This document shows, in pieces, positions 34,840 through 44,806 of a stretch of DNA of 64,000 bases. Each line of letters begins with the position of its first letter. Position 1 is the first letter of the stretch. The position numbers and the translations under genes are program-made. Under the pieces are notes generated by a model. The model did no database searches, had not been told where the DNA came from, and saw only the letters and a program-made list of their open reading frames with translations. The DNA is from Flavobacterium orientale (lineage in GTDB: Bacteria; Bacteroidota; Bacteroidia; Flavobacteriales; Flavobacteriaceae), in NCBI RefSeq assembly GCF_014638005.1, contig NZ_BMFG01000008.1, positions 97,736 to 161,735 on the forward strand. The letters run 5' to 3'.

Positions 34840-37533
34840 ATGGAAAATCAAGATAAATTATACGATAAAATGAAACAAGCGGCAAAAAATGCCGAATCGA
34901 ATTCATTTCCTGGAATGGAAAAAGTCTGGGCACGTGTGGAAGAGAAATTAGATAAAAAAGAAGATAAAAAAGTAATCATTCTTTGGAAAAAATGGGCAAT
35001 TGCCGCTTCACTCCTATTGTTTGTTTCTATTGGTTATCAATTTTTGAAATCGGATAAAGAAGTGATTAAAAATGAGAATCCGATTGTGATTGAAAATAAG
35101 GATACAATTCAAAATGTTTCTCCTTTAAATATTGAAAAAACACAAGAAAAAGTGGTTGTTTCTACTGAAGTTAAATCTGAAAAGAATTCAAATGCTGAAA
35201 CAATTTCAAAAGAATCAATCCTAAAAAACGCTATTAAAAAAGAACATCAAGTGGTTTCTGTTTTTAACGATAGCTTGATTAAATTGAATGATTTGATTGC
35301 TTTAGATGAAGAAAAAAATAAACTTGTTTCTAAAGAAATTCCAACCGTAAAAATTTCAAGTGAAGAAATAAATAAACTAACCGGAGAACTAATGATTACA
35401 GGTGTTGTAATGGATAATTATAATCTTCCATTGCCAGGAGTTACTGTTTTGGTTAGGGGAACTTTAAATGGAACTCAATCCGATTATGATGGCAAATTTG
35501 CGATAAAAGCAAAAAAAGGTGAAACATTGGAGTTTAGCTTTATTGGAATGAAAACGCAAACAGCTAAGATTGATACTTCTACTAATTTCAATATTGCGTT
35601 AGCAGATGATACTGAATCACTTCAAGAAGTTGCGTTACTTGGTTATCGAACAACTTCTAAAACAACAACAGTAAGTTCTATAGCAACGGTAAGCTCAAAC
35701 GATATGATTAAAAACAGTAAAAGAAATAAAGAAAAAAAATCTTATCCTTCTAATTCTGCAAGTTCAACATTGTCCGGTTATGTTAGTGGTGTTCAAATTG
35801 CTCAAAATAATCCACAAAATAATATAAGAATAAGAGGAGTTCCTTCTTTAAAATCTAACATTGAACCCTTAATCATTTTAGACGGTAAACCCATTTCCCA
35901 AAAAGAAATGCAAATGCTTAGTCCAAATGACATACAAGATATTACAATTTTAAAAGACGCTTCAGCCAACTCAGTTTACGGCAATCGAGGGAACAATGGT
36001 GTAATAGTAATCAAGACTAAAAAAGGAAATTCCGAAAAACTCTCCAAAAGGCAACTCAAAAAGAAACTAAAAGAATTAGAAGAAGCTCAAAAACAAGCAC
36101 CAAATCAATGGCCAATCAATGATCCAACGCAAGACGAATCGTATGAATCCTTTGAAGAAAACGCTTTTGAGAGTCCGACTACAGCACCGCTTTCAACTTT
36201 TTCTATTGATGTTGACAATGCTTCGTACACCAACATTCGCCGTTTTATCAACAACGGACAAACTGTGCCAAAAGATGCTGTTCGGGTGGAAGAAATGGTT
36301 AACTTTTTTAAATACAATTATAAAGAACCAACCAATGAACATCCGTTTTCAATTCATACGGAATATAGCGATTGTCCTTGGAATAGTAATCATAAAGTAT
36401 TGAAAGTTGGCTTGCAAGGCAGAAATATTCCAAACGATAATTTACCGCCTTCCAACTTAGTTTTTCTAATTGATGTTTCGGGTTCAATGAACGATCAAAA
36501 TAAATTGCCATTATTGAAACAATCAATGAAAATTTTGGTAGAACAACTTCGTAAAAAAGACAAAGTTTCAATCGTGGTTTATGCCGGAGCAGCCGGAATG
36601 GTTTTACCTCCTACTTCTGGCGACGATAAAAAGACCATCATCGATGCATTAGAAAATTTACAAGCCGGAGGAAGTACTGCTGGTGGTGCAGGAATTGAAT
36701 TAGCGTATAAAATTGCTCAGGAAAACTTTGTAAAAAGCGGAAACAACCGAGTAATTTTGGCTACTGACGGCGATTTCAACGTAGGTGCCTCATCTGATAA
36801 AGACATGCAAACCTTAATTGAAGAAAAAAGAAAAAGCGGTGTTTTCCTAACGTGTTTGGGTTACGGAATGGGTAATTACAAAGACAGCAAAATGGAAACC
36901 ATTGCCAACAAAGGAAACGGAAATTATGCTTACATCGATAATATTCAAGAAGCCAATCGATTTTTAGGAAAAGAATTCAAAGGGTCAATGTTTGCCATCG
37001 CAAAAGATGTGAAAATTCAAATCGAATTCAATCCGCAACACGTCCAAGCCTATCGATTGATTGGTTATGAAAACCGAAAATTAAAAGACGAAGATTTTGT
37101 GAATGATACCATTGATGCCGGCGAATTAGGTAGCGGTCACACCGTTACGGCTTTGTATGAAATTATTCCGACCAATGTGAAAAGTGACTTTTTTAAAGAA
37201 CCTATTGAACTGAAATATTCTAAAACCGAAAATTCTTCAACCGTTTTTGGTAATGAATTAGCCACCATCAAATTCCGATACAAAAAACCGGATGGCGAAA
37301 AAAGTATTGAAATGGTTCAGGTGATTGAAAACAAATCAATTCTAATAGAAAATTCATCAGATGATTTTAAATTTTCATCAGCTGTAGCTTGGTTTGGATT
37401 AAAATTAAGAGATTCAAAATTAGTGGTAAACAAAGAAAGTGAAGCCATCAAAACCTTAGCAAAAAAAGGACTTTCCAACGATGAAGATGGTTATAGAGCC
37501 GAGTTTATCCGATTGGTTGAAACCGTAAAATAA
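34840..37533 (+). CDS. Membrane-anchored VWA protein with carboxypeptidase-like and TonB-plug domains
   Basis: An 897-residue multidomain protein. Order: cytoplasmic segment (1-48), one transmembrane helix (about 49-66), a linker, a CarboxypepD_reg-like beta-sandwich (about 183-255), a TonB-receptor plug-like domain (about 300-393, with 'IRIRGVPS', 'LIILDGKPIS', 'SVYGNRGNNGVIVIKTKKG'), a von Willebrand N-terminal domain (about 435-500), a VWA domain (about 535-700) with MIDAS DVSGS, and a DUF3520-like end. The VWA part resembles E. coli YfbK. No beta-barrel follows the plug, so it is not a transporter. Placed 2 nt after an ECF sigma gene, its N-terminus could act as anti-sigma. Confidence 0.85.
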   Translation: MENQDKLYDKMKQAAKNAESNSFPGMEKVWARVEEKLDKKEDKKVIILWKKWAIAASLLLFVSIGYQFLKSDKEVIKNENPIVIENKDTIQNVSPLNIEKTQEKVVVSTEVKSEKNSNAETISKESILKNAIKKEHQVVSVFNDSLIKLNDLIALDEEKNKLVSKEIPTVKISSEEINKLTGELMITGVVMDNYNLPLPGVTVLVRGTLNGTQSDYDGKFAIKAKKGETLEFSFIGMKTQTAKIDTSTNFNIALADDTESLQEVALLGYRTTSKTTTVSSIATVSSNDMIKNSKRNKEKKSYPSNSASSTLSGYVSGVQIAQNNPQNNIRIRGVPSLKSNIEPLIILDGKPISQKEMQMLSPNDIQDITILKDASANSVYGNRGNNGVIVIKTKKGNSEKLSKRQLKKKLKELEEAQKQAPNQWPINDPTQDESYESFEENAFESPTTAPLSTFSIDVDNASYTNIRRFINNGQTVPKDAVRVEEMVNFFKYNYKEPTNEHPFSIHTEYSDCPWNSNHKVLKVGLQGRNIPNDNLPPSNLVFLIDVSGSMNDQNKLPLLKQSMKILVEQLRKKDKVSIVVYAGAAGMVLPPTSGDDKKTIIDALENLQAGGSTAGGAGIELAYKIAQENFVKSGNNRVILATDGDFNVGASSDKDMQTLIEEKRKSGVFLTCLGYGMGNYKDSKMETIANKGNGNYAYIDNIQEANRFLGKEFKGSMFAIAKDVKIQIEFNPQHVQAYRLIGYENRKLKDEDFVNDTIDAGELGSGHTVTALYEIIPTNVKSDFFKEPIELKYSKTENSSTVFGNELATIKFRYKKPDGEKSIEMVQVIENKSILIENSSDDFKFSSAVAWFGLKLRDSKLVVNKESEAIKTLAKKGLSNDEDGYRAEFIRLVETVK

Positions 37534-37548
37534 AAAATTGGTTACTCT

Positions 37549-37586
37549 GAAAACCTGACAATTAACACAAATTGTCAGGTTTTTTA
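37549..37586 (+). terminator. Terminator of the ECF-VWA operon
   Basis: A 13-bp stem aaacctgacaatt (37551-37563) / aattgtcaggttt (37570-37582), 6-nt loop, followed by T-rich sequence. Confidence 0.88.
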
Positions 37587-37659
37587 TTAACCGTACTTTA
37601 ACAACTGATGTATAAATTTTCTGAAAAAATTTCATCAAATTTGTTGTAAAATGTAGTTT

Positions 37660-40038
37660 ATGTTTCTCAAGAAAATCAGTCTGACTTTTTTGCTTCTTTT
37701 TATCACATTGTTTGAACTTTGTGCACAAGAAAAATTCACCTTAAGTGGAACAATAACAGACCAACGAAGTAATGAAACTTTGTATGGCGTTAACCTAATT
37801 GTAACCGATCTCAAAACAGGTGCTACAACTAATGAATATGGCTTTTTCTCCTTGTCACTTCCAGCAGGAACCTATGAGATTCAAATCAGTTATTTGGGTT
37901 TTCAAACTATTACAGAAACTTTGGTTTTGGATAAAAATATTCGTAAAAATTTTGCATTAATTGAAACTGCACAACAACTGAATGAAGTAATTGTTTCTGA
38001 CCGAAAATTAAGATCAGAAATCAAGAAAGCAGAAATGAGTGTCAACAAACTTTCCATTCAAGAAATAAAAGAAATGCCGGTTTTAATGGGTGAAGTTGAT
38101 ATTTTGAAGTCATTGCTTACGCTTCCAGGTGTTACTAGTGCCGGAGAAGGACAATCCGGTTTTAATGTTCGTGGTGGTGGAGCTGACCAAAATTTGATAT
38201 TGTTAGACGAAGCTACGATTTACAATTCATCCCATTTGTTTGGTTTATTTTCGGTTTTTAATCCGGATGCTATTAAAGATTTAAAATTATATAAAGGTGG
38301 AATTCCGGCTCGATACGGCGGGAGACTTTCTTCTGTTTTGGATATTTATCAAAAAGAAGGAAACAGCAAAGAATTTCACATGAATGGTGGAATCGGATTA
38401 ATTTCCAGTAGAATTTTAGCCGAAGGACCTATAGTGAAAGACAAAGGTTCTTTTTTAGTTGCAGGAAGAGGCACCTATGCTCATTTATTTTTAAAATTAA
38501 CTGACATCGACAATACAGCTTATTTTTATGATTTGAATACAAAGTTGAGTTATAAAATTAATGATAACAATAACATTTATTTTTCAGGATATTTTGGTCG
38601 CGATGTGTTTAGCTTGAGCAATACTTTTGTAAATACTTATGGTAATGCGGTGCTAAACTTACGATGGAATCACTTATTTTCAGATAAATTATTCAGCAAC
38701 ATGTCATTCATTTATTCTGATTATTATTATGGTTTGGAACTAGATTTTGTTGGTTTTGAATGGAATAGCGGTATCAAAAATTACAATTTTAGATATGACT
38801 TCAAACATTATTTGAATGACAAATTAAAATTGACCTACGGTGCTAATGCTATTTATTACACATTCAATCCTGGAAAAATTGAACCAAGCCGTCCTGATTC
38901 AGGAATCAATGCAGATCAATTGGATAAAAAATATGCTTTTGAATCAGCACTTTACATTGATGCTGAACACCAAATTTCAGAAAAAATTGCTGTTTCTTAT
39001 GGTATTCGTTACAGTAATTTTTTACGATTAGGTGAACAAACGTTAAATGTTTACGAAAACAATCAAGCGGTTACCTTCAACCCTACTTTTCAAATTTATG
39101 AAAGTGCAGAAGCTATAGGAACTATCTCCTACGGTAAGAATCAAACCATAGCTCAATTTGATAATTGGGAACCTCGTTTCAGTATTTCTTATGCCATAAA
39201 CGATAATCAATCGGTAAAAGCGAGTTATAATCGAATGAGTCAGTATTTGCATCTGATTTCAAATACGCAATCTCCTACTCCGCTTGATGTTTGGGCTCCA
39301 AGCGATAACTTTTTAAAACCACAATTATTGGATCAATATGCAATTGGCTATTTTCAAAATTTTAAAGACGACACCTATTCTTTAGAAGTAGAAACGTATT
39401 ATAAGAATATAAAAGACAGAGTGGATTATATTGATGGTGCGAATTTGATTGCCAACGAAGCTATTGAACGTGTCGTTTTAAACGGACGCGGACGAGCTTA
39501 TGGAATGGAAATTTTATTCAGAAAAAATGTGGGTCGATTCAACGGATGGTTAGCCTATACCATTGCAAGAACAGAACAACAAGTTGTTGGTAGAACACCA
39601 GAAGAGACCGGGATTAATAATGGCGATTGGTATAAAACCGGATTTGACAAACTAAACGATATTTCTGTAGTTGGAAACTATAAACTCAATGAGAAATGGC
39701 GTTTTGGAGCTAATTTTTCATTACAAACCGGTCAACCTGTTACTTTCCCAAATGGTCAATATGAATATTTAGGAATTACAGTACCTAACTTTACCAGTAG
39801 AAATGACAGTAGATTACCAACCTATCATCGTTTGGATGTTTCAGCTACTTTGACACCTTCAAAAAACAAAAACAGAAAGTGGCAAGGTGAATGGGTTTTT
39901 GGATTTTATAATATTTATAATCGTCAAAATGCTGCTTCCATTACTTTTAGACAAAATGATGAAACGGCTAGAAATGAAGCCATCCGATTATCCATTTTTG
40001 GAATTGTTCCGAGTGCTACTTATAATTTTAAATTTTAA
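37660..40038 (+). CDS. TonB-dependent outer-membrane receptor with carboxypeptidase-like N-terminal domain
   Basis: A 792-residue outer-membrane transporter. Signal peptide about 1-22 (ending LCAQ), CarboxypepD_reg-like domain about 25-105 ('LSGTITDQRSNETLYGVNLIV'), plug about 120-220 ('GFNVRGGGADQNLILLDEATIYNSSHLFGLFSVFNPDAIK' region), then a long beta-barrel ending in aromatic Phe ('TYNFKF'), as required for outer-membrane insertion. Substrate is unknown. It is followed at 3 bp by a DUF4249 lipoprotein, a pairing common in this phylum, distinct from SusC/SusD. Confidence 0.93.
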   Translation: MFLKKISLTFLLLFITLFELCAQEKFTLSGTITDQRSNETLYGVNLIVTDLKTGATTNEYGFFSLSLPAGTYEIQISYLGFQTITETLVLDKNIRKNFALIETAQQLNEVIVSDRKLRSEIKKAEMSVNKLSIQEIKEMPVLMGEVDILKSLLTLPGVTSAGEGQSGFNVRGGGADQNLILLDEATIYNSSHLFGLFSVFNPDAIKDLKLYKGGIPARYGGRLSSVLDIYQKEGNSKEFHMNGGIGLISSRILAEGPIVKDKGSFLVAGRGTYAHLFLKLTDIDNTAYFYDLNTKLSYKINDNNNIYFSGYFGRDVFSLSNTFVNTYGNAVLNLRWNHLFSDKLFSNMSFIYSDYYYGLELDFVGFEWNSGIKNYNFRYDFKHYLNDKLKLTYGANAIYYTFNPGKIEPSRPDSGINADQLDKKYAFESALYIDAEHQISEKIAVSYGIRYSNFLRLGEQTLNVYENNQAVTFNPTFQIYESAEAIGTISYGKNQTIAQFDNWEPRFSISYAINDNQSVKASYNRMSQYLHLISNTQSPTPLDVWAPSDNFLKPQLLDQYAIGYFQNFKDDTYSLEVETYYKNIKDRVDYIDGANLIANEAIERVVLNGRGRAYGMEILFRKNVGRFNGWLAYTIARTEQQVVGRTPEETGINNGDWYKTGFDKLNDISVVGNYKLNEKWRFGANFSLQTGQPVTFPNGQYEYLGITVPNFTSRNDSRLPTYHRLDVSATLTPSKNKNRKWQGEWVFGFYNIYNRQNAASITFRQNDETARNEAIRLSIFGIVPSATYNFKF

Positions 40039-40041
40039 GCT

Positions 40042-40863
40042 ATGAAAAAAATTCAAATAGTACTTTTTTCGTTTTTATTGATTGCTTTTTCAAGCTGTGA
40101 AGAAGTGATTGATGTAAATCTTCAAACAGCACCTCCTCGTTTGGTTGTTGAAGCTTCAATTAACTGGATTAAAGAAACACCCGGTAACATTCAAGTAATA
40201 CGACTTTCTACAACAACAGGTTATTTCAACAATGAGATTCCTGCAGTTAGTAATGCTTTTGTTACGGTAACAAATAGTTTAGGGACTGTTTTTAATTTTA
40301 TAGAAATTGAACAACCCGGACTTTATGTTTGTACCAATTTTATCCCGGTGGTTGATGAAATTTATACGCTAACAATTGAACATGAAGGTCAAATTTATAC
40401 ATCAACTGAAAGACTTTTAGCAACGCCATCTGTAACTCGAATTGAGCAACAAAACGATGCAGGACCTCTAGCAAACGCAACAGAAGTTAAGTTCTTTTTT
40501 AATGACATTCCGGATGAAACTAACTTTTACTTTTTGAGTATATTAGACCCCTATAAAGTTATTCCTGAATATGGTGTTTTGGAAGATCGTTTTTTTCAAA
40601 ACAACGAAATGTTTGGTCTTTATTTTAGTGATGAGTTTAAACCAAATGATACAGTTACTTTTGCGATGAGTGGTGTTTCTCAACAATATTATAATTATAT
40701 GAATATTTTGTTGGCTCAAGTTGGAACCACTAGTGCTGGACCTTTTAGTACACCAACTTCAACAGTTCGCGGAAATATTGTAAACCAAACTGAATTTGAA
40801 AATTTTGCTTTGGGATATTTTAGATTGGGAGAAACGGAAGTGAAGGAATATGTTATTCAGTGA
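40042..40863 (+). CDS. DUF4249 lipoprotein
   Basis: A 273-residue surface or periplasmic lipoprotein of the DUF4249 family. The signal peptide ends in the lipobox FSSC, with Cys18 or so lipidated. After it comes 'EEVIDVNLQTAPPRLVVEASINW', the family's opening. The body is beta-rich. DUF4249 genes nearly always follow TonB receptors like the one 3 bp upstream, so this is probably a substrate-binding partner, comparable in position to SusD but unrelated in sequence. Function is not experimentally known to me. Confidence 0.88.
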   Translation: MKKIQIVLFSFLLIAFSSCEEVIDVNLQTAPPRLVVEASINWIKETPGNIQVIRLSTTTGYFNNEIPAVSNAFVTVTNSLGTVFNFIEIEQPGLYVCTNFIPVVDEIYTLTIEHEGQIYTSTERLLATPSVTRIEQQNDAGPLANATEVKFFFNDIPDETNFYFLSILDPYKVIPEYGVLEDRFFQNNEMFGLYFSDEFKPNDTVTFAMSGVSQQYYNYMNILLAQVGTTSAGPFSTPTSTVRGNIVNQTEFENFALGYFRLGETEVKEYVIQ

Positions 40864-40900
40864 TTAAAATAGTTTTATTTAATAAATCAAATAGCTCTTT

Positions 40901-41010
40901 AGAACACAGATTTTAAAAATTTGAGAAATTAATAAAATAGGGGCAAGAATTTTTAAAATGAATCAGTTTTTTATTTTATAGATTTTTTAAATTTTTTAAA
41001 TCTGTGTTCT
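40901..41010. repeat. Long inverted repeat between DUF4249 and thiamine pyrophosphokinase genes
   Basis: Arms 40901-40922 and 40989-41010 (22 nt each) are complementary with a single mismatch, enclosing 66 nt of AT-rich DNA without a reading frame. It looks like a small palindromic or MITE-like element, or a large terminator; the internal words agaacacagatt/aatctgtgttct are the strongest part. Confidence 0.6.
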
Positions 41011-41039
41011 TTATCTTTCAATATTCAATAAATTAAACC

Positions 41040-41702
41040 ATGTCATCACACCACATCATCAAAGACGATCAGGAACCTGCACTAATCATTGCCAACGGAG
41101 CTTCCTGTAGCGAAGAACTATTGGGTCAATTATTAGAATGGTCGCCATTGGTTATTGTCCTAGATTCAGCTATTAGCCGTGTGATTGAATTAGGCATTAA
41201 AGTAGATGTTTTGTTAGGTGATTTTGATCGAGATTTTGATGCCGATTATTACAAACAAATTCAATATCCGCTTGAAATTATCCACACACCCGACCAGAAT
41301 AAAACCGATTTAGAAAAAGCGTTTGATTATTTAGTTGAACGAAATTTTCCCGCCGTAAATGTCGTTTGGGCAACAGGAAAAAGAGCCGATCATACGATTA
41401 CCAATATCACATCGATAGTGAAATTTAGAAATAAGTTGAAAATTGTTTTATTTGATAATCATTCCAAAATATTTCTTCTTCCCAAAAAATATGAAAAATG
41501 GTATCCAAAAAATACGGTCATTTCACTAATTCCAATTGGGGCTGTTTATGGTATTCATTCTCAAAATTTATTTTATCCTCTAAAAAATGATTCACTGACA
41601 ATTGGTTATCGAACTGGTAGCAGTAATCACGTTTCCCAAGATGGAATTGTCACAATCGAACATGAAGAAGGCGATTTGATTTTGATGGAATGTTGGGATT
41701 AA
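41040..41702 (+). CDS. Thiamine pyrophosphokinase
   Basis: A 220-residue enzyme that converts thiamine to thiamine diphosphate using ATP. The first half has 'ALIIANGASCSEELL' and 'VIVLDSAISRVIELGIKVDVLLGDFDR', with the acidic cluster GDFD that binds metal, followed by 'DQNKTDLEKAFDYL' (the conserved KTDLE motif). 'WATGKRADHTITNI' matches the GxRxDH motif. The C-terminal half is the thiamine-binding beta domain. It is complete. Its neighbours do not share a pathway. Confidence 0.92.
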   Translation: MSSHHIIKDDQEPALIIANGASCSEELLGQLLEWSPLVIVLDSAISRVIELGIKVDVLLGDFDRDFDADYYKQIQYPLEIIHTPDQNKTDLEKAFDYLVERNFPAVNVVWATGKRADHTITNITSIVKFRNKLKIVLFDNHSKIFLLPKKYEKWYPKNTVISLIPIGAVYGIHSQNLFYPLKNDSLTIGYRTGSSNHVSQDGIVTIEHEEGDLILMECWD

Positions 41703-41756
41703 AAACCTTAAATTAATTAAAATTGTGTAAATTTATATTTTACACCAACTCCTATT

Positions 41757-42701
41757 TTGAAAAATATTTCCAGATCAGAAAAATCAACGTTACATCCTCG
41801 AAACAAGCACCGTTCTCGTTATGAATTTGATGTATTAATCCAAAAAACACCGGAATTAAAATCATATATTTTTAACAACGAGCATGGAATTGAAACTATA
41901 GATTTCAGTAATCCGATATCAGTTAAAACATTGAATAAAGCCTTACTCAAAACCTATTACGACATTTTAGATTGGGAATTGCCCCAAGATTATCTTTGTC
42001 CGCCAATTCCCGGAAGAGCAGATTACATTCATCATATTGCTGATTTGTTGGCCGAAGTCAATCAGAATAGTATCCCAACAGGAAATGCTATTATGGGTTT
42101 AGATATTGGTGTTGGAGCCAACTGCATCTATCCTATTTTAGGGAATGCCGAGTATGATTGGAGTTTTGTAGCAACAGATATTGATGTTAATGCTCTTGAA
42201 AATTGTATTTCCATTATTGAAAATAATCCGCATTTAAACGAAGTAATCAGCTTACAACAACAAGTCAATTCAAGATTTATTTTTAAAGATATTATTCAAC
42301 CCGAAGATAAATTTGCGTTTACCATTTGCAACCCGCCTTTTCACGATTCTAAAGAAGAAGCTGCAAAAAGTGCAACACGAAAAGTGTCTAATTTGACGAA
42401 TCAAAAAACAATAAATCCCATATTGAATTTTGGTGGACAAAGCAATGAACTTTGGTGTGAAGGAGGCGAACTAGCCTTTATCACCCAAATGATTTATGAA
42501 AGTGTAAAATATCCCAAACAATGTTTTTGGTTTACAACTTTAGTTTCAAAAAAAGACCATTTAAAAAGCATTTATAAAACACTCAACAAAGTAGAAGCAG
42601 CCACCATCAAAACCATCGAAATGAATCAAGGACAAAAAATAAGTCGTCTAGTTGCTTGGACGTTTTTAAGCGAAAATCAACAGAAAGATTGGAAGTTTTA
42701 A
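41757..42701 (+). CDS. rlmF: 23S rRNA (adenine(1618)-N(6))-methyltransferase
   Basis: A 314-residue methyltransferase that makes m6A1618 in 23S rRNA. The family opening 'LHPRNKHRSRYEFDVL' (about 11-27) and 'TPELKSYIFNNEHGIETIDFSNPISVKTLNKALL' region align well with E. coli RlmF, and the catalytic motif IV is NPPF ('ICNPPFHDSKEEA'). SAM-binding motif I is 'GLDIGVGANCIYPIL'. No ATG precedes the conserved opening; the start is TTG at 41757. It is complete at the C-terminus. Confidence 0.93.
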   Translation: MKNISRSEKSTLHPRNKHRSRYEFDVLIQKTPELKSYIFNNEHGIETIDFSNPISVKTLNKALLKTYYDILDWELPQDYLCPPIPGRADYIHHIADLLAEVNQNSIPTGNAIMGLDIGVGANCIYPILGNAEYDWSFVATDIDVNALENCISIIENNPHLNEVISLQQQVNSRFIFKDIIQPEDKFAFTICNPPFHDSKEEAAKSATRKVSNLTNQKTINPILNFGGQSNELWCEGGELAFITQMIYESVKYPKQCFWFTTLVSKKDHLKSIYKTLNKVEAATIKTIEMNQGQKISRLVAWTFLSENQQKDWKF

Positions 42702-42735
42702 TAAGCTTGAATGATATATTATTTTTACTTTTCTT

Positions 42736-42774
42736 AACTTAGCAACTCAGTAAATCAGCCTCTCAGCAACTCAA
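42736..42774. repeat. Intergenic CTCAG word repeat before uvrB
   Basis: Short repeats of the type agcaactcag / cagcctctcagcaactcaac immediately before the uvrB start codon share the 14-mer CAGCCTCTCAGCAA with the repeat at 21357-21386. Confidence 0.5.
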
Positions 42775-42776
42775 CA

Positions 42777-44765
42777 ATGAAATTCCAAGTCATCTCAGAT
42801 TATATACCTACCGGCGATCAACCACAAGCCATTGACAAATTAGCCAACGGCATCTTGAATGGAGAAAAGTACCAAACCTTATTGGGTGTTACCGGTTCGG
42901 GAAAGACATTTACTGTTGCCAACGTTATTGAAAAAGTTGAAAAACCAACCTTAGTTTTAGCACACAACAAAACACTTGCGGCACAATTATATTCGGAATT
43001 CAAGCAATTTTTTCCGAATAATTCGGTGCAGTATTTTGTTTCGTATTATGATTATTATCAACCTGAAGCCTATATTCCGGTTACGGGAACGTATATAGAA
43101 AAAGATTTATCCATCAACGAAGAATTAGAAAAACTTCGTCTCAGCACCACTTCTGCCCTACTTTCCGGTCGCAGAGATGTGTTGGTCGTTGCTTCCGTTT
43201 CGTGTTTGTATGGTATCGGAAATCCAGTCGAATTTCAAAAAAATGTCATTTCGATTGATCGAGGTGAAATTATTTCTAGAACTAAACTATTGCATCGATT
43301 AGTTCAAAGTTTATATTCACGAACTGAAGCTGAATTTACTCCGGGAACATTCAGAATCAAAGGTGATATTGTTGAAATTTTTCCAAGTTATGCCGATGAT
43401 CCGTTTCGTGTACATTTCTTTGGAGATGAAATAGAAGAAATTGAAGCATTCGACACGAAAACATCCAAAGTAATCGAAAGATATTCTAAATTAAATATTT
43501 ATCCCGCCAATATGTTTGTGACTTCTCCTGATGTGTTGCAAGGTGCGATATGGGAAATACAACAAGATTTGGTCAAACAAGTGGATTATTTCAAAGAGAT
43601 TGGCAAACATTTAGAAGCTAAACGTTTGGAAGAACGAACGAATTTCGATTTAGAGATGATTCGCGAATTAGGCTATTGTTCGGGCATTGAAAATTATTCA
43701 CGTTATTTAGACGGTCGTCAACCCGGAACTCGTCCTTTCTGTTTGTTAGATTATTTTCCGGATGATTTTTTAATGGTTGTTGATGAAAGTCACGTTACCA
43801 TTTCACAAGTTCATGCCATGTATGGTGGCGATCGAAGCCGTAAAGAAAACCTCGTTGAATTCGGATTCCGACTACCTGCTGCAATGGATAACCGTCCGTT
43901 AAAGTTTGAAGAATTTGAAGCCTTGCAAAACCAAGTCATCTACGTTTCTGCAACTCCGGCTGATTATGAATTACAGAAAAGCGAAGGAATTTATGTAGAA
44001 CAAGTTATTCGTCCAACCGGTTTATTAGATCCCATCATAGAAATTCGTCCCAGTTTAAACCAAATTGACGATTTAATCGAAGAAATCCAACTTCGTTGCG
44101 AAGCCGATGAACGTGTTCTAGTCACCACGTTAACCAAACGAATGGCGGAAGAACTGACAAAATATTTAACCAAAGTTTCCATCCGATGCCGTTATATTCA
44201 TTCTGATGTTGACACCCTCGAACGCGTGGAAATCATGCAAGATTTACGTAAAGGTTTGTTTGATGTTTTAATTGGTGTGAATTTACTCCGTGAAGGATTG
44301 GACTTACCCGAAGTTTCTTTAGTTGCGATTTTGGATGCTGACAAAGAAGGCTTTCTTCGTAGTCATCGCTCGCTTACGCAAACTGTTGGTAGAGCTGCAC
44401 GAAACGTAAACGGAAAAGCAATCATGTATGCCGATAAAATCACGAATAGTATGCAAAAAACTATTGATGAAACCAATTACCGTCGCGAAAAGCAAATTGC
44501 TTATAATACACTTCATGGTTTATTTCCAAAAGCCTTGAACAAAAGTTTGGGTAATGCATTGAGTGGTAATTCGGTTTCCACTCAATATTATGAAGACAAA
44601 ATCTTGAAAGCTGCAGAACCTGAAAATTTATACCTCACCAAACCGGAAATCGAAAAGAAAATTCGTGATTTACGAAAAATGATGGAAAAAGCTGCAAAAG
44701 AACTTAACTTTATTGAAGCCGCAAAGTTTAGGGATGAGATTAAAAGTTTGCAGGACAAGATTTAA
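42777..44765 (+). CDS. uvrB: UvrABC system protein B
   Basis: A 662-residue DNA damage-recognition helicase of nucleotide excision repair. Walker A is GVTGSGKTFT (about 39-48), the beta-hairpin region 'YYDYYQPEAYIPVTGTYIEKD' (about 92-112) inserts between DNA strands, 'VVDESH' is the DEAD-type box, 'GRAARNVNGKAIMYAD' is motif VI, and the UVR domain closes the protein (about 625-660) for contacting UvrC. All motifs are intact. It stands alone; uvrA and uvrC are not in the window. Confidence 0.98.
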   Translation: MKFQVISDYIPTGDQPQAIDKLANGILNGEKYQTLLGVTGSGKTFTVANVIEKVEKPTLVLAHNKTLAAQLYSEFKQFFPNNSVQYFVSYYDYYQPEAYIPVTGTYIEKDLSINEELEKLRLSTTSALLSGRRDVLVVASVSCLYGIGNPVEFQKNVISIDRGEIISRTKLLHRLVQSLYSRTEAEFTPGTFRIKGDIVEIFPSYADDPFRVHFFGDEIEEIEAFDTKTSKVIERYSKLNIYPANMFVTSPDVLQGAIWEIQQDLVKQVDYFKEIGKHLEAKRLEERTNFDLEMIRELGYCSGIENYSRYLDGRQPGTRPFCLLDYFPDDFLMVVDESHVTISQVHAMYGGDRSRKENLVEFGFRLPAAMDNRPLKFEEFEALQNQVIYVSATPADYELQKSEGIYVEQVIRPTGLLDPIIEIRPSLNQIDDLIEEIQLRCEADERVLVTTLTKRMAEELTKYLTKVSIRCRYIHSDVDTLERVEIMQDLRKGLFDVLIGVNLLREGLDLPEVSLVAILDADKEGFLRSHRSLTQTVGRAARNVNGKAIMYADKITNSMQKTIDETNYRREKQIAYNTLHGLFPKALNKSLGNALSGNSVSTQYYEDKILKAAEPENLYLTKPEIEKKIRDLRKMMEKAAKELNFIEAAKFRDEIKSLQDKI

Positions 44766-44806
44766 TATTATATAAGATTTATATTATATTTTTATATATT
44801 TTTTGT

